The notes: generated by a model from the letters alone, not told the origin. Counted from the stretch's first letter, positions 12,103 through 21,260 are shown. The stretch is 64,000 nucleotides of DNA from Microlunatus flavus (GCF_900110855.1 NZ_FOFA01000003.1:583449-647448); one strand, 5' to 3'. A program made the numbers and translations.

Positions 12103-12830
12103 GCGGCCGCGTCGTCTGGGTCACCGGGGCCGGCAGCGGCATGGGACGGGCGGCCGCCGTCGCCGCCGCCCGGACCGGGCGCCGGGTCGCGCTGTCCGGC
12201 CGCCGCCGCGAGGCGCTGGAGGAGACCGCGTCGCTCGCCGCCGAGGCGGGCCGCGACGCCGGGGGCGAGACGCTCGTCGTGCCGCTCGACGTGGCCGACG
12301 CGGGCGCGGTGCCCGGTGCGGCGGCGCTCGTGCGCGAGCGCTGGGGCCGGGTCGACGACCTCGTGCTGGCCGCCGGGCTGAACCAGCCGCGGCGGGCGTG
12401 GGCCGACCAGGACCTCGCGGGCTTCTCCGACGTCGTCACGACCAACCTCACGGGGGTCGTCGCCGTGGTCGACGCGGCGCTGCCCGACCTGCGGGCCTCC
12501 GGCGGCCAGGTGGTCGTCGTGTCGTCGTACTCGGGCTGGCGCTTCTCCCCCGGCGCCGGCGTCGCCTACTCCTCGAGCAAGACGGCGCTGACCATGGTCT
12601 GCCAGACCCTCAACGCGCAGGAGGCCCGCCACGGCGTGCGTGCCTGCCACCTGTGCCCGGGCGACGTGGACACCGACTTCCTCGGCTTCCGACCGCAGGT
12701 GCCCGACGAGGCGGCCCGCGCGGTGATGCTGACGCCCGACGACGTGGCCCGCACCGTGCTCTTCGTGCTCGACTCCCCCGCGCACGTCCGCATCGACGAG
12801 CTCGTGGTCAGCCCCGTCTCGCAGACCTGA
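12099..12830 (+). CDS. Short-chain dehydrogenase/reductase (SDR), coupled to upstream SDR
   Basis: SDR of 243 residues: TGAGSGMG cofactor motif, LAAGLN in place of NNAG, catalytic SSYSG...AYSSSK, then PGDVDTDF after it. GTG at 12099 overlaps the upstream stop (GTGA). The pair shares fold but only moderate similarity, which suggests consecutive redox steps or a heteromer rather than a recent duplication. Substrate unknown. Confidence 0.9.
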   Translation: MSGRVVWVTGAGSGMGRAAAVAAARTGRRVALSGRRREALEETASLAAEAGRDAGGETLVVPLDVADAGAVPGAAALVRERWGRVDDLVLAAGLNQPRRAWADQDLAGFSDVVTTNLTGVVAVVDAALPDLRASGGQVVVVSSYSGWRFSPGAGVAYSSSKTALTMVCQTLNAQEARHGVRACHLCPGDVDTDFLGFRPQVPDEAARAVMLTPDDVARTVLFVLDSPAHVRIDELVVSPVSQT

Positions 12831-12831
12831 T

Positions 12832-12856
12832 CCCCGTCTCGCAAGCCCGAGCGGGG
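12832..12856 (+). terminator. Hairpin after the SDR pair
   Basis: CCCCG-T-CTCG (12832-12841) pairs with CGAG-CGGGG (12848-12856) with one bulged T and a short loop. The left arm is part of a 12-bp direct repeat (CCCCGTCTCGCA at 12812 and 12832) that spans the stop codon. Confidence 0.45.
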
Positions 12857-12869
12857 TGCGCCGGGACCG

Positions 12870-12875
12870 TAACCT
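12870..12875 (+). promoter_or_regulatory. -10 box of a leaderless promoter (PIG-L deacetylase)
   Basis: TAACCT ends 6 nt before the GTG at 12882. This favours 12882 over the in-frame GTG at 12876 that directly abuts the box. Confidence 0.5.
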
Positions 12876-12881
12876 GTGCGC

Positions 12882-13673
12882 GTGACCGAGCAGGGCGGGA
12901 CCCGACCGCCGCAGCAGACCACCGGCGGCAGCCCCTTCGGCTGGGCGGAGCCCCTGCCCGACGCCGAGGTGGAGCGGGCCCTCGTGGTCGCCGCGCACCC
13001 CGACGATGCCGACTTCGGTGCGGCCGGGACCGTCGCGGGCTGGGTCGCGGCGGGCATCGAGGTGACCCTGCTGCTCTGCACCCGCGGCGACCAGGGCGGG
13101 TTCGACGACACGCCCCGTGACGAGATGCCGCTGCTGCGCGAGCGGGAGCAGCGTGCCGCCTCCGCCGCGGTCGGCGTCACCGACGTGCGCTTCCTCGACG
13201 GGTTCAACGACGGCTGGCTGGAGCCCACCTGGGACCTGCAGCGCGAGATCGTCCGGGTGCTGCGCGACGTCCGCCCGCAGCGGGTGCTGTGCCAGTCGCC
13301 GGTCCGGATGCTCCAGCGCCTGCAGGCGTCGCACCCCGACCACCTGGCCGCCGGCGAGGCCACCGTCCGGGCCGTCTACCCCGCCTCGGAGAACCGGTTC
13401 GCGTGGCCGGAGCTGGTGCTCGAGGAGGGCCTCGAGCCGTGGAAGGTCGTCGAGCTGTGGCTGATGGCCCACCCCGACAGCCCGCACACCGTCGACATCA
13501 CCGACCGGTTCGACCGCAAGGTCGCGGCGCTGCAGGCCCACGCCTCGCAGACCGCGCACCTCGGCGACGGCCTGGAGGGGATGCTCCGCGGGTGGAACGC
13601 CGCCAACGCCGAGCGCGCCGGCCTGCCCGAGGGGCACCTGGCCGAGGTGTTCGCGGTTTCGCGCATCAACTGA
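12882..13673 (+). CDS. PIG-L family zinc deacetylase
   Basis: LmbE/PIG-L-like protein of about 263 residues. AAHPDDADFG carries the zinc-binding His-Asp-Asp motif, and SHPDHLAAG is the second metal-site region. In actinobacteria this family includes MshB and Mca of mycothiol metabolism and deacetylases of N-acetylglucosaminyl lipids or natural products. Which applies here is not clear, as no msh gene is adjacent. GTG 12882 is preferred on the basis of the upstream -10 box; 12876 is an alternative. Confidence 0.88.
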   Translation: MTEQGGTRPPQQTTGGSPFGWAEPLPDAEVERALVVAAHPDDADFGAAGTVAGWVAAGIEVTLLLCTRGDQGGFDDTPRDEMPLLREREQRAASAAVGVTDVRFLDGFNDGWLEPTWDLQREIVRVLRDVRPQRVLCQSPVRMLQRLQASHPDHLAAGEATVRAVYPASENRFAWPELVLEEGLEPWKVVELWLMAHPDSPHTVDITDRFDRKVAALQAHASQTAHLGDGLEGMLRGWNAANAERAGLPEGHLAEVFAVSRIN

Positions 13674-13687
13674 GGGCCGCGCTCGCC

Positions 13688-13693
13688 TAGCGT
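13688..13693 (+). promoter_or_regulatory. -10 box of a leaderless promoter (DUF5872 gene)
   Basis: TAGCGT ends 6 nt before ATG 13700; no Shine-Dalgarno is present. Confidence 0.55.
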
Positions 13694-13699
13694 GCGGCC

Positions 13700-14317
13700 A
13701 TGGCGGCCAACCACCCGAAGAGCTGGGACGACAAGTACACCGACCCCGACCTGCGCGCGCGGCTCAAGGACGAGGTCCAGGCCGGCGACAAGGGTGGCAA
13801 GCCCGGGCAGTGGAGCGCGCGCAAGGCGCAGCTGCTCAAGGCCGCGTACGAGCGTGAGGGCGGCGGCTACCTCGGCGAGAAGGACGAGACCCAGCAGCAC
13901 CTGTCGCAGTGGTCGAAGGAGGACTGGCAGACCTCCGACGGCAGCGGTGACGCCCGGACCGGCTCGCCCGACGAGAAGGGCGGGGCGTCGAAGCGCTACC
14001 TGCCCAAGGAGGCCTGGGACGAGCTGAGCGACGCGGAGAAGAAGGCGACGAACGCTCGCAAGGCGGAGGGCAGCGCCCACGGCGAGCAGTTCGTGCCCAA
14101 CACCGACGCGGCCGAGCGGGCCGGGCGGCACGCGCGCGAGCACGACGACCCCGGGATCGAGGGTTTCGCCGACCTCGACGCCAAGGAGGCGGTCAAGGCC
14201 GTCGGCCACGTCGACGACGCCGCCACCCTCGACCGGGTGGAGGCGTACGAGCGCGCGCACGCGGCTCGCAAGACGGTCCTCGAGCGCGTGGCACGCGTCC
14301 GCGACCGGTTGGGGTGA
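13700..14317 (+). CDS. DUF5872-domain protein of unknown function
   Basis: Hydrophilic protein of 205 residues, rich in Lys, Asp and Glu, with no signal or membrane segment. The N-terminal 75 residues (YTDPDLRARLKDE, AGDKGGKPGQWSARKAQLL, GGGYLGEKDE) match the pattern I know from DUF5872 proteins. The C-terminal half is a separate helical region with a KEAWDELSDAEKKATNARK stretch, seen in small stress-related or DNA-associated proteins. Function unknown. Probably leaderless. Confidence 0.75.
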   Translation: MAANHPKSWDDKYTDPDLRARLKDEVQAGDKGGKPGQWSARKAQLLKAAYEREGGGYLGEKDETQQHLSQWSKEDWQTSDGSGDARTGSPDEKGGASKRYLPKEAWDELSDAEKKATNARKAEGSAHGEQFVPNTDAAERAGRHAREHDDPGIEGFADLDAKEAVKAVGHVDDAATLDRVEAYERAHAARKTVLERVARVRDRLG

Positions 14318-14398
14318 GCAGGTACGTTCTCCAACCCGGGAATTTCGACATCGAAGCCTTCGTTGCGAAACCTCGGGTACGAGGACGAGGAGCAGGAC

Positions 14399-15661
14399 GT
14401 GCAGGACGTGGGACGGGGCAGCCGGTGGGTCATCGGCGCCTCGACGGTGGCGATGCTCGGCTGGGGCACGGTGCTGCCGTACCAGTACGCGTACGCCGCG
14501 GAGACGCGCGGCTGGGGCGGGGCGGTGGCGGCGATCGGCGCCAGCCTGTTCTCCGTCGCCGCGCTGGTGGCCGGCCCGGTCGGCGGCCGCCTGGCTGACC
14601 GCTTCGCGCCGGCGCTGGTCGCCGTCGTCGCCAAGCTCGCCGCCGCGCTGGCGGTCGGCTCGCTGGTGCTGGCCGACACCCCGACCGCGTACGTCCTCGG
14701 CATGACCGCCTTCGGCTTCGCCATGGCCGCGGCCGGACCGGCGCAGTCGGTCCTGCTGCTCGGTGCGAGCGAGGGCGCTGACCGGCGCACCATGTTCGCC
14801 TGGCTCGCCGCCGGGCAGGCGCTCGGCATGGGCGTCGGCGCCTTCGTCGCCGGCTACCTCGTCGACCTCGCCGCCCCGGACGGCCTGGACGTCGGGTTCG
14901 TCGCCGCAGCCGTCGGCTACCTGGTCTCCGCCGGGATGATGGCTGTCCTGCCGCGCGAGCGGACGCAGGCGGCGGGTTCCGCCGGGCTCGCTCGCGGGCG
15001 CGGCGAGGCGGGTGCAGCGATGCGCCTGGTGCTGCGCGCCCCGGCCCTGCGCTGGACCGCGGTGCTCACCGTCGCCCTCGCGCTGGCCTTCTACGCCCAG
15101 TTCGACACGGGCCTGCCCGCGTACGCGCTCACCGTCCTCGACGTCCCCGCCCGGACCGTCGGGCTCGCCGCCGCGGTGAACTGCTTCGTGCTGATCGCCC
15201 TGCAGCTCGCGGTCGTGCGCTGGACGGCTCACCGCCCGGCCGCGCCGCTGCTCATGGCCGTCGGCGCGATCTGGCTGGCCTGCTGGGTCGCCCTCGGCGT
15301 CGTGGCGTCGTTCCCGGCGCTCGCCGCCGTCGTGCTCGTCGGGACGTTCGGCGTCTTCGCCCTCGGCGAGACGATGTACGGCCCGGTGCTCAACCCGCTC
15401 GTCGCGAGCCTCGCCCCGCAGGGTCACCTCGGCGCCACGCTCGGGCTGTTCACGGGGCTGCAGACCGGCGTCTCCGCGCTCGGGCCGCTCGTCGCCGGGC
15501 TCGCCCTCAGCGGCGGCCACGGCGAGGGGTTCGTCGGGCTGCACGTGCTCATCAGCGCCGTGGCGATCGGCGCCGCCTGGCAGGTGCACCGCCACCTCGC
15601 CGCGCAGCGCGTCCCCGCTGCCGTCGAGGAGCAGGCGGACGAGTCGCTGCAGCGCGCCTAG
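14399..15661 (+). CDS. MFS transporter
   Basis: About 420 residues with 12 predicted membrane segments and the MFS loop motif GGRLADRFAPA between TM2 and TM3. GTG 14399 is chosen for a GAGGAG site just upstream; an in-frame TTG at 14363 is possible. The type (efflux pump versus uptake) cannot be told; the DHA-like pattern suggests drug or metabolite efflux. The stop shares 4 nt (CTAG) with the stop of the convergent DNA-repair gene. Confidence 0.88.
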   Translation: MQDVGRGSRWVIGASTVAMLGWGTVLPYQYAYAAETRGWGGAVAAIGASLFSVAALVAGPVGGRLADRFAPALVAVVAKLAAALAVGSLVLADTPTAYVLGMTAFGFAMAAAGPAQSVLLLGASEGADRRTMFAWLAAGQALGMGVGAFVAGYLVDLAAPDGLDVGFVAAAVGYLVSAGMMAVLPRERTQAAGSAGLARGRGEAGAAMRLVLRAPALRWTAVLTVALALAFYAQFDTGLPAYALTVLDVPARTVGLAAAVNCFVLIALQLAVVRWTAHRPAAPLLMAVGAIWLACWVALGVVASFPALAAVVLVGTFGVFALGETMYGPVLNPLVASLAPQGHLGATLGLFTGLQTGVSALGPLVAGLALSGGHGEGFVGLHVLISAVAIGAAWQVHRHLAAQRVPAAVEEQADESLQRA

Positions 15662-16257
15662 CCCGCCTTCGCCGCGGCCTTCGCCTGCTTCTTGAAGGCC
15701 CGGACCTTCTGCAGCGACTCCGCGTCCACCACGTCGGCCACCGAGCGGAACTCGCCCTCGTTCCCGTACGGCCCGGCAGCCTCGCGCCAGCCGTCGGGCC
15801 GGACGCCCCAGCGCTTGCCGAGCAGCGCGACCATGATCGACGCCTTCTGGTCGGCGAACCCCGGCAGCCCCGCGACGGCCCGCTTGAGCGCGGCTCCGTC
15901 GGGCGCCGAGGACCACAGGTTCACGGCGTCGCCGTCGAACTCCTCGACGAGCCGGCGGGCGACCTCGTGCACCCGCTTGCCCATCGAGCCCGGGAAGCGG
16001 TGCACGGCCGGCTTCTCGGCGCAGACCGCGACGAAGTCGTCCACGTCGAGCGCGGCGATCGCCGGCACGTCGAACGTCCCGCCCATCCGGGTGGCGATGA
16101 CGTACGGCCCGCTGAACGCCTTCTCCATCGGCACCTGCTGGTCGAGCGTCATCCCGACGAGCAGCGCGTTGCCGCTGGTGCTCAGCAGGTGGTCGGCCTC
16201 CGGGTCCCCGGTGATCCACAGCTCCTGCGGCGCCCGCCGCCCGTCGCCCTCGCTCAT
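15658..16257 (-). CDS. HhH-GPD-type base excision repair protein
   Basis: 199 residues. Helix-hairpin-helix GPD-superfamily fold as in the actinobacterial short DNA-glycosylase-like family: the N-terminal LLVGMTLDQQVPMEKAF region and AGLPGFADQKASIM as the hairpin. It ends in a Lys/Ala-rich tail (KKQAKAAAKAG). Expected to excise damaged bases from DNA, though proof of glycosylase activity in this subfamily is thin. A CAGGAT box 6 nt upstream of ATG 16257 may be a leaderless -10. Confidence 0.88.
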   Translation of the reverse strand: MSEGDGRRAPQELWITGDPEADHLLSTSGNALLVGMTLDQQVPMEKAFSGPYVIATRMGGTFDVPAIAALDVDDFVAVCAEKPAVHRFPGSMGKRVHEVARRLVEEFDGDAVNLWSSAPDGAALKRAVAGLPGFADQKASIMVALLGKRWGVRPDGWREAAGPYGNEGEFRSVADVVDAESLQKVRAFKKQAKAAAKAG

Positions 16258-16318
16258 GGGGTCATCCTGCCGTGGTCACGCAGGGCGAGGACCGGTGCGG
16301 TGGGGTAGACAACCACCC

Positions 16319-17263
16319 GTGACCCGCGTACGCCCCTCGAGCTCAGCCCTGGCCGCCGTCGCGCTGGTGGTGACGTGGAGCTCGGGCTTCGTGGGCGCCG
16401 AGCTCGGGGTCCGTGCCGGCGGGACGCCGCTGGCCCTGCTCGGGTGGCGGTTCGTGCTCCTGGCCGCCGCGCTGCTGGTCGTCGCCCTCGTCAAGCGGGT
16501 GTCGCTGCGCGGCTGGCGGGCGTGGGCCCGGCAGGGCCTGCTCGCGGTCCTGTGCCAGGTGGCCTACCTGTTCCTGGTCTTCGAGGGCGTCTCGCGCGGG
16601 GTGCACGGCGGGACCGCCGCGCTCATCGCGGCGCTGCAGCCCCTGCTCGTCGCGACCGTGGCCGGACGGTTCCTCGGAGAACGTTCGACGATCACCACCT
16701 GGATCGGCATGGTGATCGGGCTGGCGGGCGTCGTCGTCGTGGTCAGCGGCGACATCGCGGCCGCCTCCGCCCCCGGCCTGGCGTACCTCTTCCCCACCGC
16801 CGGGATGCTCTGCCTCGCCGCGGGGACCGTCCTCACCCGGCGGCTGCGACCCCCGGAGACGCTGCTGCAGAGTGTGACCATGCAGGCCGTCGTCACCGCG
16901 GTCGCCCTCATGGCCGCAGCCGCCGTGGCCGGCCAGGCGCGACCGCCGCGGGACGGCGGCTTCTGGTTCGCGGTGGTCTGGCTGATCGTGCTGACGAGCC
17001 TCGGCGGCTACGGGCTGTACGTCTACCTGACCCGCACCCGCGGCGCGACGGCGGTGAGCACGCTGCTCTACCTGACGCCGCCCACGACGATGCTGTGGGT
17101 CTTCGTGATGTTCGGCGAGCCGGTGACCCTGCTCGGGCTCGTCGGCCTGGCGATCAGCGCGGTGGGCGTCCTGCTGGCCCTGAGCCGGTTGGGCGGTGCC
17201 AGTTCAGCAGTCGCGCCCGTTGTCCTTGAAGGTCGTCCGGTCGTCGAGCGTCCAGCGCCCTGA
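16319..17263 (+). CDS. EamA/DMT-family transporter
   Basis: About 314 residues with ten hydrophobic segments in two five-helix EamA repeats; the end of repeat 2 is seen as LYLTPPTTMLWVFVMFGE. Drug/metabolite transporter superfamily; substrate unknown, often amino acids or their analogues. GTG 16319 is chosen because hydrophobic family sequence begins directly after it; the open frame further upstream belongs to the opposite strand's gene. The 3' end overlaps the convergent lipoprotein gene by 60 nt. Confidence 0.88.
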   Translation: MTRVRPSSSALAAVALVVTWSSGFVGAELGVRAGGTPLALLGWRFVLLAAALLVVALVKRVSLRGWRAWARQGLLAVLCQVAYLFLVFEGVSRGVHGGTAALIAALQPLLVATVAGRFLGERSTITTWIGMVIGLAGVVVVVSGDIAAASAPGLAYLFPTAGMLCLAAGTVLTRRLRPPETLLQSVTMQAVVTAVALMAAAAVAGQARPPRDGGFWFAVVWLIVLTSLGGYGLYVYLTRTRGATAVSTLLYLTPPTTMLWVFVMFGEPVTLLGLVGLAISAVGVLLALSRLGGASSAVAPVVLEGRPVVERPAP

Positions 17264-18388
17264 CGCCACCCGCATCTGCACGCGGTAGTGGAACGCCGTG
17301 CAGTCGCCGCCCTTCGCCGGCTGCAGCCGGCGGAACGTCACCTCCGCGGTGTCGGTCACCTCGTCGACCTGGCTGACCTTCAGCACCCGGATGCGCGAGT
17401 AGTGCACGTCCAGCCGGTCGTCGCGAAAGTCGTCGAACGATCCGAGGTGCTTGCGCAGGCGCCCGCTGAGCATGTCGTAGCCGGCGTAGTAGTGGCTCAG
17501 GCTCTCGTCGGGGTCGGCGTCGCGGGCCTTCACGGCCGCGTTGGTGTTGTCGTAGTACTGACCGATCGCGTACGCGATGCCCGGCCCGTCGGCGCTGCCG
17601 CTGCGGTCGTCCACGGTGCTCGCCTTCTGCCGGCACCGGGTCGGGTCGACCTCGGAGGGTGAGGCGGCCCAGGCCGCCACCAGCGGTCGGGCCGTCCGGC
17701 TCGAGACCGCGAAGCTGAGGTCCGCACCGCTGTCGTCCTGGCCCTCGGTGAGGCCGACGACCGCGCCGTGCAGGTCGAGCAGCGGCCCGCCGCTGGTGCC
17801 GGGGCTGGCGTCCGCGTCGAACTGCACGAGGTCGAGGAGCCGGCGGCCCTCGACGTCGACCGACTGGTGGAGGCGGCTCACCGTGCCGCTCGTCGGCGTC
17901 TGCGGCCGCCCGCCGGGGTAGCCGACCGCGACGATGTCGTCCCCCGGCTGGGGCTCGTGCTCGGCGAAGGTCAGCGGGTCGCCGGTGCCCACGTCGCGCT
18001 TCGTCCTGATGAGCGCCACGTCGCGCTCGTGGTCGATGCCGATCACGGTGCCGAGCGAGCCGCTGCGCATCCCCCGCACGGACACGGTCTGAGCCCCCGC
18101 GACGACGTTCGCGGCGGTCACCACCAACCGCCGTCCGACGACGAACCCGCTGCCGGTCTCGTCACCCGTGCACGTCGTCGCCTCGACGCGGAACGTCCGG
18201 TCGCGGCCGAGCGCGATCGTCTGCTGGCGGGTCAGCCCGGGCGCGGCCGTCGAACCACCGGCGGGCGCGGGCGGCGCCGGCTCCTCGACCTGGGCGGGGC
18301 TGCATCCCGTCAGGAGGAGGAGCGGCACCACCACGGCGCCGGCGGTGGCGAGGAGCAGTGCGCGCGGACGAGTCGATGGGCGTGGCAC
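17204..18388 (-). CDS. Trypsin-like lipoprotein with degenerate catalytic triad
   Basis: 394 residues from GTG 18388. The signal peptide ends in lipobox LLTGC, so the mature protein is anchored on the outer membrane face. A chymotrypsin-fold (DegP/S1C-like) domain spans about residues 65-235, with Asp in HERDVALI and Ser in GTSGGPL. The position that should be His reads VVTAANVV, i.e. Asn (codon AAC at about 18105), so the triad is incomplete and the domain is probably non-proteolytic. A C-terminal domain (about 290-394) resembles NTF2-like folds and ends in Cys. No PDZ domain. Possibly a binding or sensing protein derived from a protease. Confidence 0.85.
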   Translation of the reverse strand: MPRPSTRPRALLLATAGAVVVPLLLLTGCSPAQVEEPAPPAPAGGSTAAPGLTRQQTIALGRDRTFRVEATTCTGDETGSGFVVGRRLVVTAANVVAGAQTVSVRGMRSGSLGTVIGIDHERDVALIRTKRDVGTGDPLTFAEHEPQPGDDIVAVGYPGGRPQTPTSGTVSRLHQSVDVEGRRLLDLVQFDADASPGTSGGPLLDLHGAVVGLTEGQDDSGADLSFAVSSRTARPLVAAWAASPSEVDPTRCRQKASTVDDRSGSADGPGIAYAIGQYYDNTNAAVKARDADPDESLSHYYAGYDMLSGRLRKHLGSFDDFRDDRLDVHYSRIRVLKVSQVDEVTDTAEVTFRRLQPAKGGDCTAFHYRVQMRVASGRWTLDDRTTFKDNGRDC

Positions 18389-18512
18389 ACGAGGCCCATC
18401 GGTACGGTCGCGGCCCTCGTTACGGCAGGAGCCCGCCCGTACGCCTGCGGTGGGTGGTCCGGCGCGTGGTCCGACGCGGTGCGGGCCGCGCGGCCGGGGT
18501 AAGCAACTCCTC

Positions 18513-19709
18513 GTGCCGTCCTCCACGCCCGCCTCCGACGTCGCCGGACCGACCACCGCCGGTCCCGCCCTCGACCTGCCCGCCGAACCGGCCGGGCTCG
18601 TCCCGGACGTCCGTCGGATCGCGGTGCTGCGGGCGAACGGCCTGGGCGACTACGTCGTCTCCGAACCCGCCCTCGACGCCCTGCACCGGGCCTATCCGCA
18701 GGCGGAGATCACCCTGCTCGGCGCGGCCCACCACGCCGCCCTCCTGGACGGGCGACCCGGGCCGGTCGACCGGGTGGTGCCGATCCCCCTCGTGAACGGG
18801 GTGCGGGTCAAGTCGGACGTGCCCGACGCCGGCCCCGAGGAGGTCGAGGCCTGGTGCGCCGAGCAGCGCGCGTACGGCTACGACCTGTCGGTCCAGTTGC
18901 ACGGCGGCGGGGGCAACTCCAACCCGTTGCTGCTGCGCCTGGGTGCGCGCGTCAGCGTCGGCGCGGCGACGCCGGAGGCGCCGAAACCGGACCGCTGGGT
19001 CCCGTACACGAGCTTTCAGCACGACACCGTCCGCTGGCTCGAGGTCGTCGCGGCTGCCGGGGCGTGGGGGACGCGCCTGGAACCCCGGCTGGCCGTCACC
19101 TCGGCCGACCTCGCCTCCTCGGAGTCGGTCGTGGCCCCCGACGACCGGCCGCTCGTCGTCGTGCACCCGGGGGCGACCGACGCACGGCGCTGCTACCCCG
19201 AGGAGCGGCTCGGCCGCGTCGCCCGCGCGCTCTCCGACGAGGGCGCCCGGGTCGTCGTGGTCGGCGGGCCCGGCGAGGCCGACCGGGTGGCGCTGGTGGC
19301 CGAGGGCCACGGCGGCGACGTGGAGACCGTCGTCGGCGGGCTCGACCTGGCCGGCCTCGTGGGCCTGCTCGCCCGCGCCTCGCTGATGATCGGCAACGAC
19401 TCGGGCCCACGCCACATGGCGGCCGCGGTGGGCACGCCGACCGTCGCGGTCTTCACGTACGCCAACCTCGCCGACGTCGCCCCGCTCACGCGCAGCTGGC
19501 ACCGGGTGCTCGTGTCCTGGCACGGCGGCTGCCAGGTCTGCGGCATGCGCGTCCTCGACGGCTGGTGCGGCCACGGGGCGAGCGCGACGCACGACGTGCC
19601 CGAGGCCGAGCTGCTCGCGCAGACCCGCGAGCTCTGGGCGCAGGTCGTCGCCGCTGGGCGGACGGGCCGCGACCGGCGCGCCAAGGGCAGTCAACGCGGC
19701 GTCGCCTGA
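18513..19709 (+). CDS. Glycosyltransferase family 9 (heptosyltransferase-like)
   Basis: 398 residues. N-terminal RIAVLRANGLGDYV and C-terminal GNDSGPRHMAAAVGTPTVAVF are the GT9 signatures, with VVHPGATDARR at the start of the donor domain. Near the C-terminus a Cys-containing segment (GCQVCGMR...WCGHG) is common in actinobacterial members. These bacteria lack lipopolysaccharide, so the acceptor is likely another surface glycan. GTG 18513 is chosen by the start of homology. Divergent from the lipoprotein gene, convergent with an HNH gene. Confidence 0.88.
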   Translation: MPSSTPASDVAGPTTAGPALDLPAEPAGLVPDVRRIAVLRANGLGDYVVSEPALDALHRAYPQAEITLLGAAHHAALLDGRPGPVDRVVPIPLVNGVRVKSDVPDAGPEEVEAWCAEQRAYGYDLSVQLHGGGGNSNPLLLRLGARVSVGAATPEAPKPDRWVPYTSFQHDTVRWLEVVAAAGAWGTRLEPRLAVTSADLASSESVVAPDDRPLVVVHPGATDARRCYPEERLGRVARALSDEGARVVVVGGPGEADRVALVAEGHGGDVETVVGGLDLAGLVGLLARASLMIGNDSGPRHMAAAVGTPTVAVFTYANLADVAPLTRSWHRVLVSWHGGCQVCGMRVLDGWCGHGASATHDVPEAELLAQTRELWAQVVAAGRTGRDRRAKGSQRGVA

Positions 19710-19710
19710 G

Positions 19711-19739
19711 GCTCAGGCGGCCAGGACGGCCGCCTGAGC
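19711..19739. terminator. Bidirectional hairpin between GT9 and HNH genes
   Basis: Perfect 12-bp stem GCTCAGGCGGCC (19711-19722) with its complement at 19728-19739 and loop AGGAC. It sits on the junction of two convergent genes and includes the last codons of the HNH gene. Confidence 0.65.
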
Positions 19740-21167
19740 GGGCCCCATCCGGAACAGCGCGTCGACGCACTCGTGGAGGTCGAAGCGCTCCCCCGTCCAG
19801 CCCGGCCGTACCCGGCGGGCGGCCGGGTGCGCGAACCCGTCGACGGCGGCGAGCGTCGCGGCGTGGGCGGCCCGCGACTGCGCCACCTCCTCGCGCAGCT
19901 GGTAGGCGAGCTGGTCGGCGTCCCACCACGTCGGCAGGCGGGTGCCCTCCGGCGTCACCACGTCGAAGCCCCGGGCACCGAGGTGGGGACGCAGCCGCAG
20001 GCCGCCCTCGTGCACGCAGGTGTGGTGGCGCCCGCAGAGCAGGACGAGGTTGTCGAGGTCCGTCCGGCCGCCAGCCGCCCACGCGACCCGGTGGTGGGCG
20101 TCGAGGTGACGCGTCTGGTGGCAGCCCGGGAACTGGCACATCCCCTGGTCACGGATCATCAGCGCGCGGCGCTGCGCCTTCGAGACGAGCCGGCGCGTAC
20201 GACCGAGGGCCAGCACCTGCCCGTGACGGTCGACGACCGCGCCGAGCAAGGTCGAGTGGCAGGCGAGTCGCCGGGCGGTCTCGGGCTCCACCCGTCCGAC
20301 GCCCTCGACGTGGCAGGTCGGGTCCACGGACGTTCCCGCGGGAACGTCCTCGGCGAGCTGCTCGGCGGCGACGTGGACCACGACCAGGGTGCGATCCTCA
20401 CCCGAACGGTCCTCCGGTGCGGCGTCGAGGTACAGCCGGGCCACGTCGAGGAGCGCGTCCGCGTTGCGCGGCCTGGGCGTGGTGTCCGCCTGGCTCCGCT
20501 CGGTTGAGCCCTCGGCCGCACTCGCAGCCGTGGTCTCAGGCGCGGTCTCACGCGCAGGCTCAGGCGCACGGAGTCGCTCCCGCGCTGCCTCGAGGGCGGC
20601 GACGAGCAGTGCGCCCTCTTCCGCGGGCAGCAGGCCGCGCAGCTCGACCATGCCGTCCTCGCGTGTGCGCCAGGACACCGCCCGCTTGTCCTCCTGCCGC
20701 ATGCGCAGGCTCTGCGCCGCGCGGAACCCGGCCACGGTCCTCGCCAGCTGCGACGCGGTCGCGGTCAGGGCGAGCACGCAGAGCTGGGCGTCGTCGACCT
20801 GGTCGACCACGCGCGTCAGCTCGCGCACCTTGGAGTAGGAGAGGCGACCCTCGGCGAAGGCGGCGCGCACGGTCGGCATCCGGCGCAGGGCCCGGGCGAC
20901 CCGCACGTGCTCCCGTGCGACGCCCGGCGTCATCGAGCACGCCCAGCCCAGCCAGTGCGCGACCGACTTCACGTCGGTCCAGTACCGGACGGCCCCGCTC
21001 GCGTCGAACTCCCCCACCAGGTCGAGCAGCTGCGCCTCGCTCTGCGCCGCCAGCGCGGCGGCGGCGCAGATGCGGCCGGCGAGCGCGTCGGCCTCGGCCC
21101 GTTCGGCCGCCCGCTCGACCTGCTGCGGCGTCAGCCCCTCGTGACCCGTGCCCCTGACCTCGTCCAT
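19713..21167 (-). CDS. HNH endonuclease with DUF222 (13E12 repeat family)
   Basis: About 484 residues. The DUF222 helical region spans roughly residues 15-330 and is followed by a C-terminal HNH nuclease: CQFPGC, DAHHRVAWAAGG and LDNLVLLCGRHHTCVHE carry the zinc Cys/His and the HNH residues. The 13E12 family is multicopy in actinobacteria and its role is unknown; a second member is truncated at the right edge of this window. ATG 21167 follows a G-rich site; an in-frame start at 21197 is possible. A 22-bp palindrome at 20328-20349 lies inside the gene. Confidence 0.9.
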   Translation of the reverse strand: MDEVRGTGHEGLTPQQVERAAERAEADALAGRICAAAALAAQSEAQLLDLVGEFDASGAVRYWTDVKSVAHWLGWACSMTPGVAREHVRVARALRRMPTVRAAFAEGRLSYSKVRELTRVVDQVDDAQLCVLALTATASQLARTVAGFRAAQSLRMRQEDKRAVSWRTREDGMVELRGLLPAEEGALLVAALEAARERLRAPEPARETAPETTAASAAEGSTERSQADTTPRPRNADALLDVARLYLDAAPEDRSGEDRTLVVVHVAAEQLAEDVPAGTSVDPTCHVEGVGRVEPETARRLACHSTLLGAVVDRHGQVLALGRTRRLVSKAQRRALMIRDQGMCQFPGCHQTRHLDAHHRVAWAAGGRTDLDNLVLLCGRHHTCVHEGGLRLRPHLGARGFDVVTPEGTRLPTWWDADQLAYQLREEVAQSRAAHAATLAAVDGFAHPAARRVRPGWTGERFDLHECVDALFRMGPAQAAVLAA

Positions 21168-21260
21168 CGTCGAGCCCCCCACTCGTCGGTCCTGCACCTG
21201 GGCAGGACGCTACGGACGGGGTCTGACAGTTCCGACGAGGTCGCGGAGCCCGCGACCGTT

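Noticed and set aside
13376..16219. 947-codon open frame antisense to PIG-L, DUF5872 and MFS genes
   Set aside because: Covers three well-supported plus-strand genes. Repetitive Gly/Arg/Asp/His composition points to a shadow.
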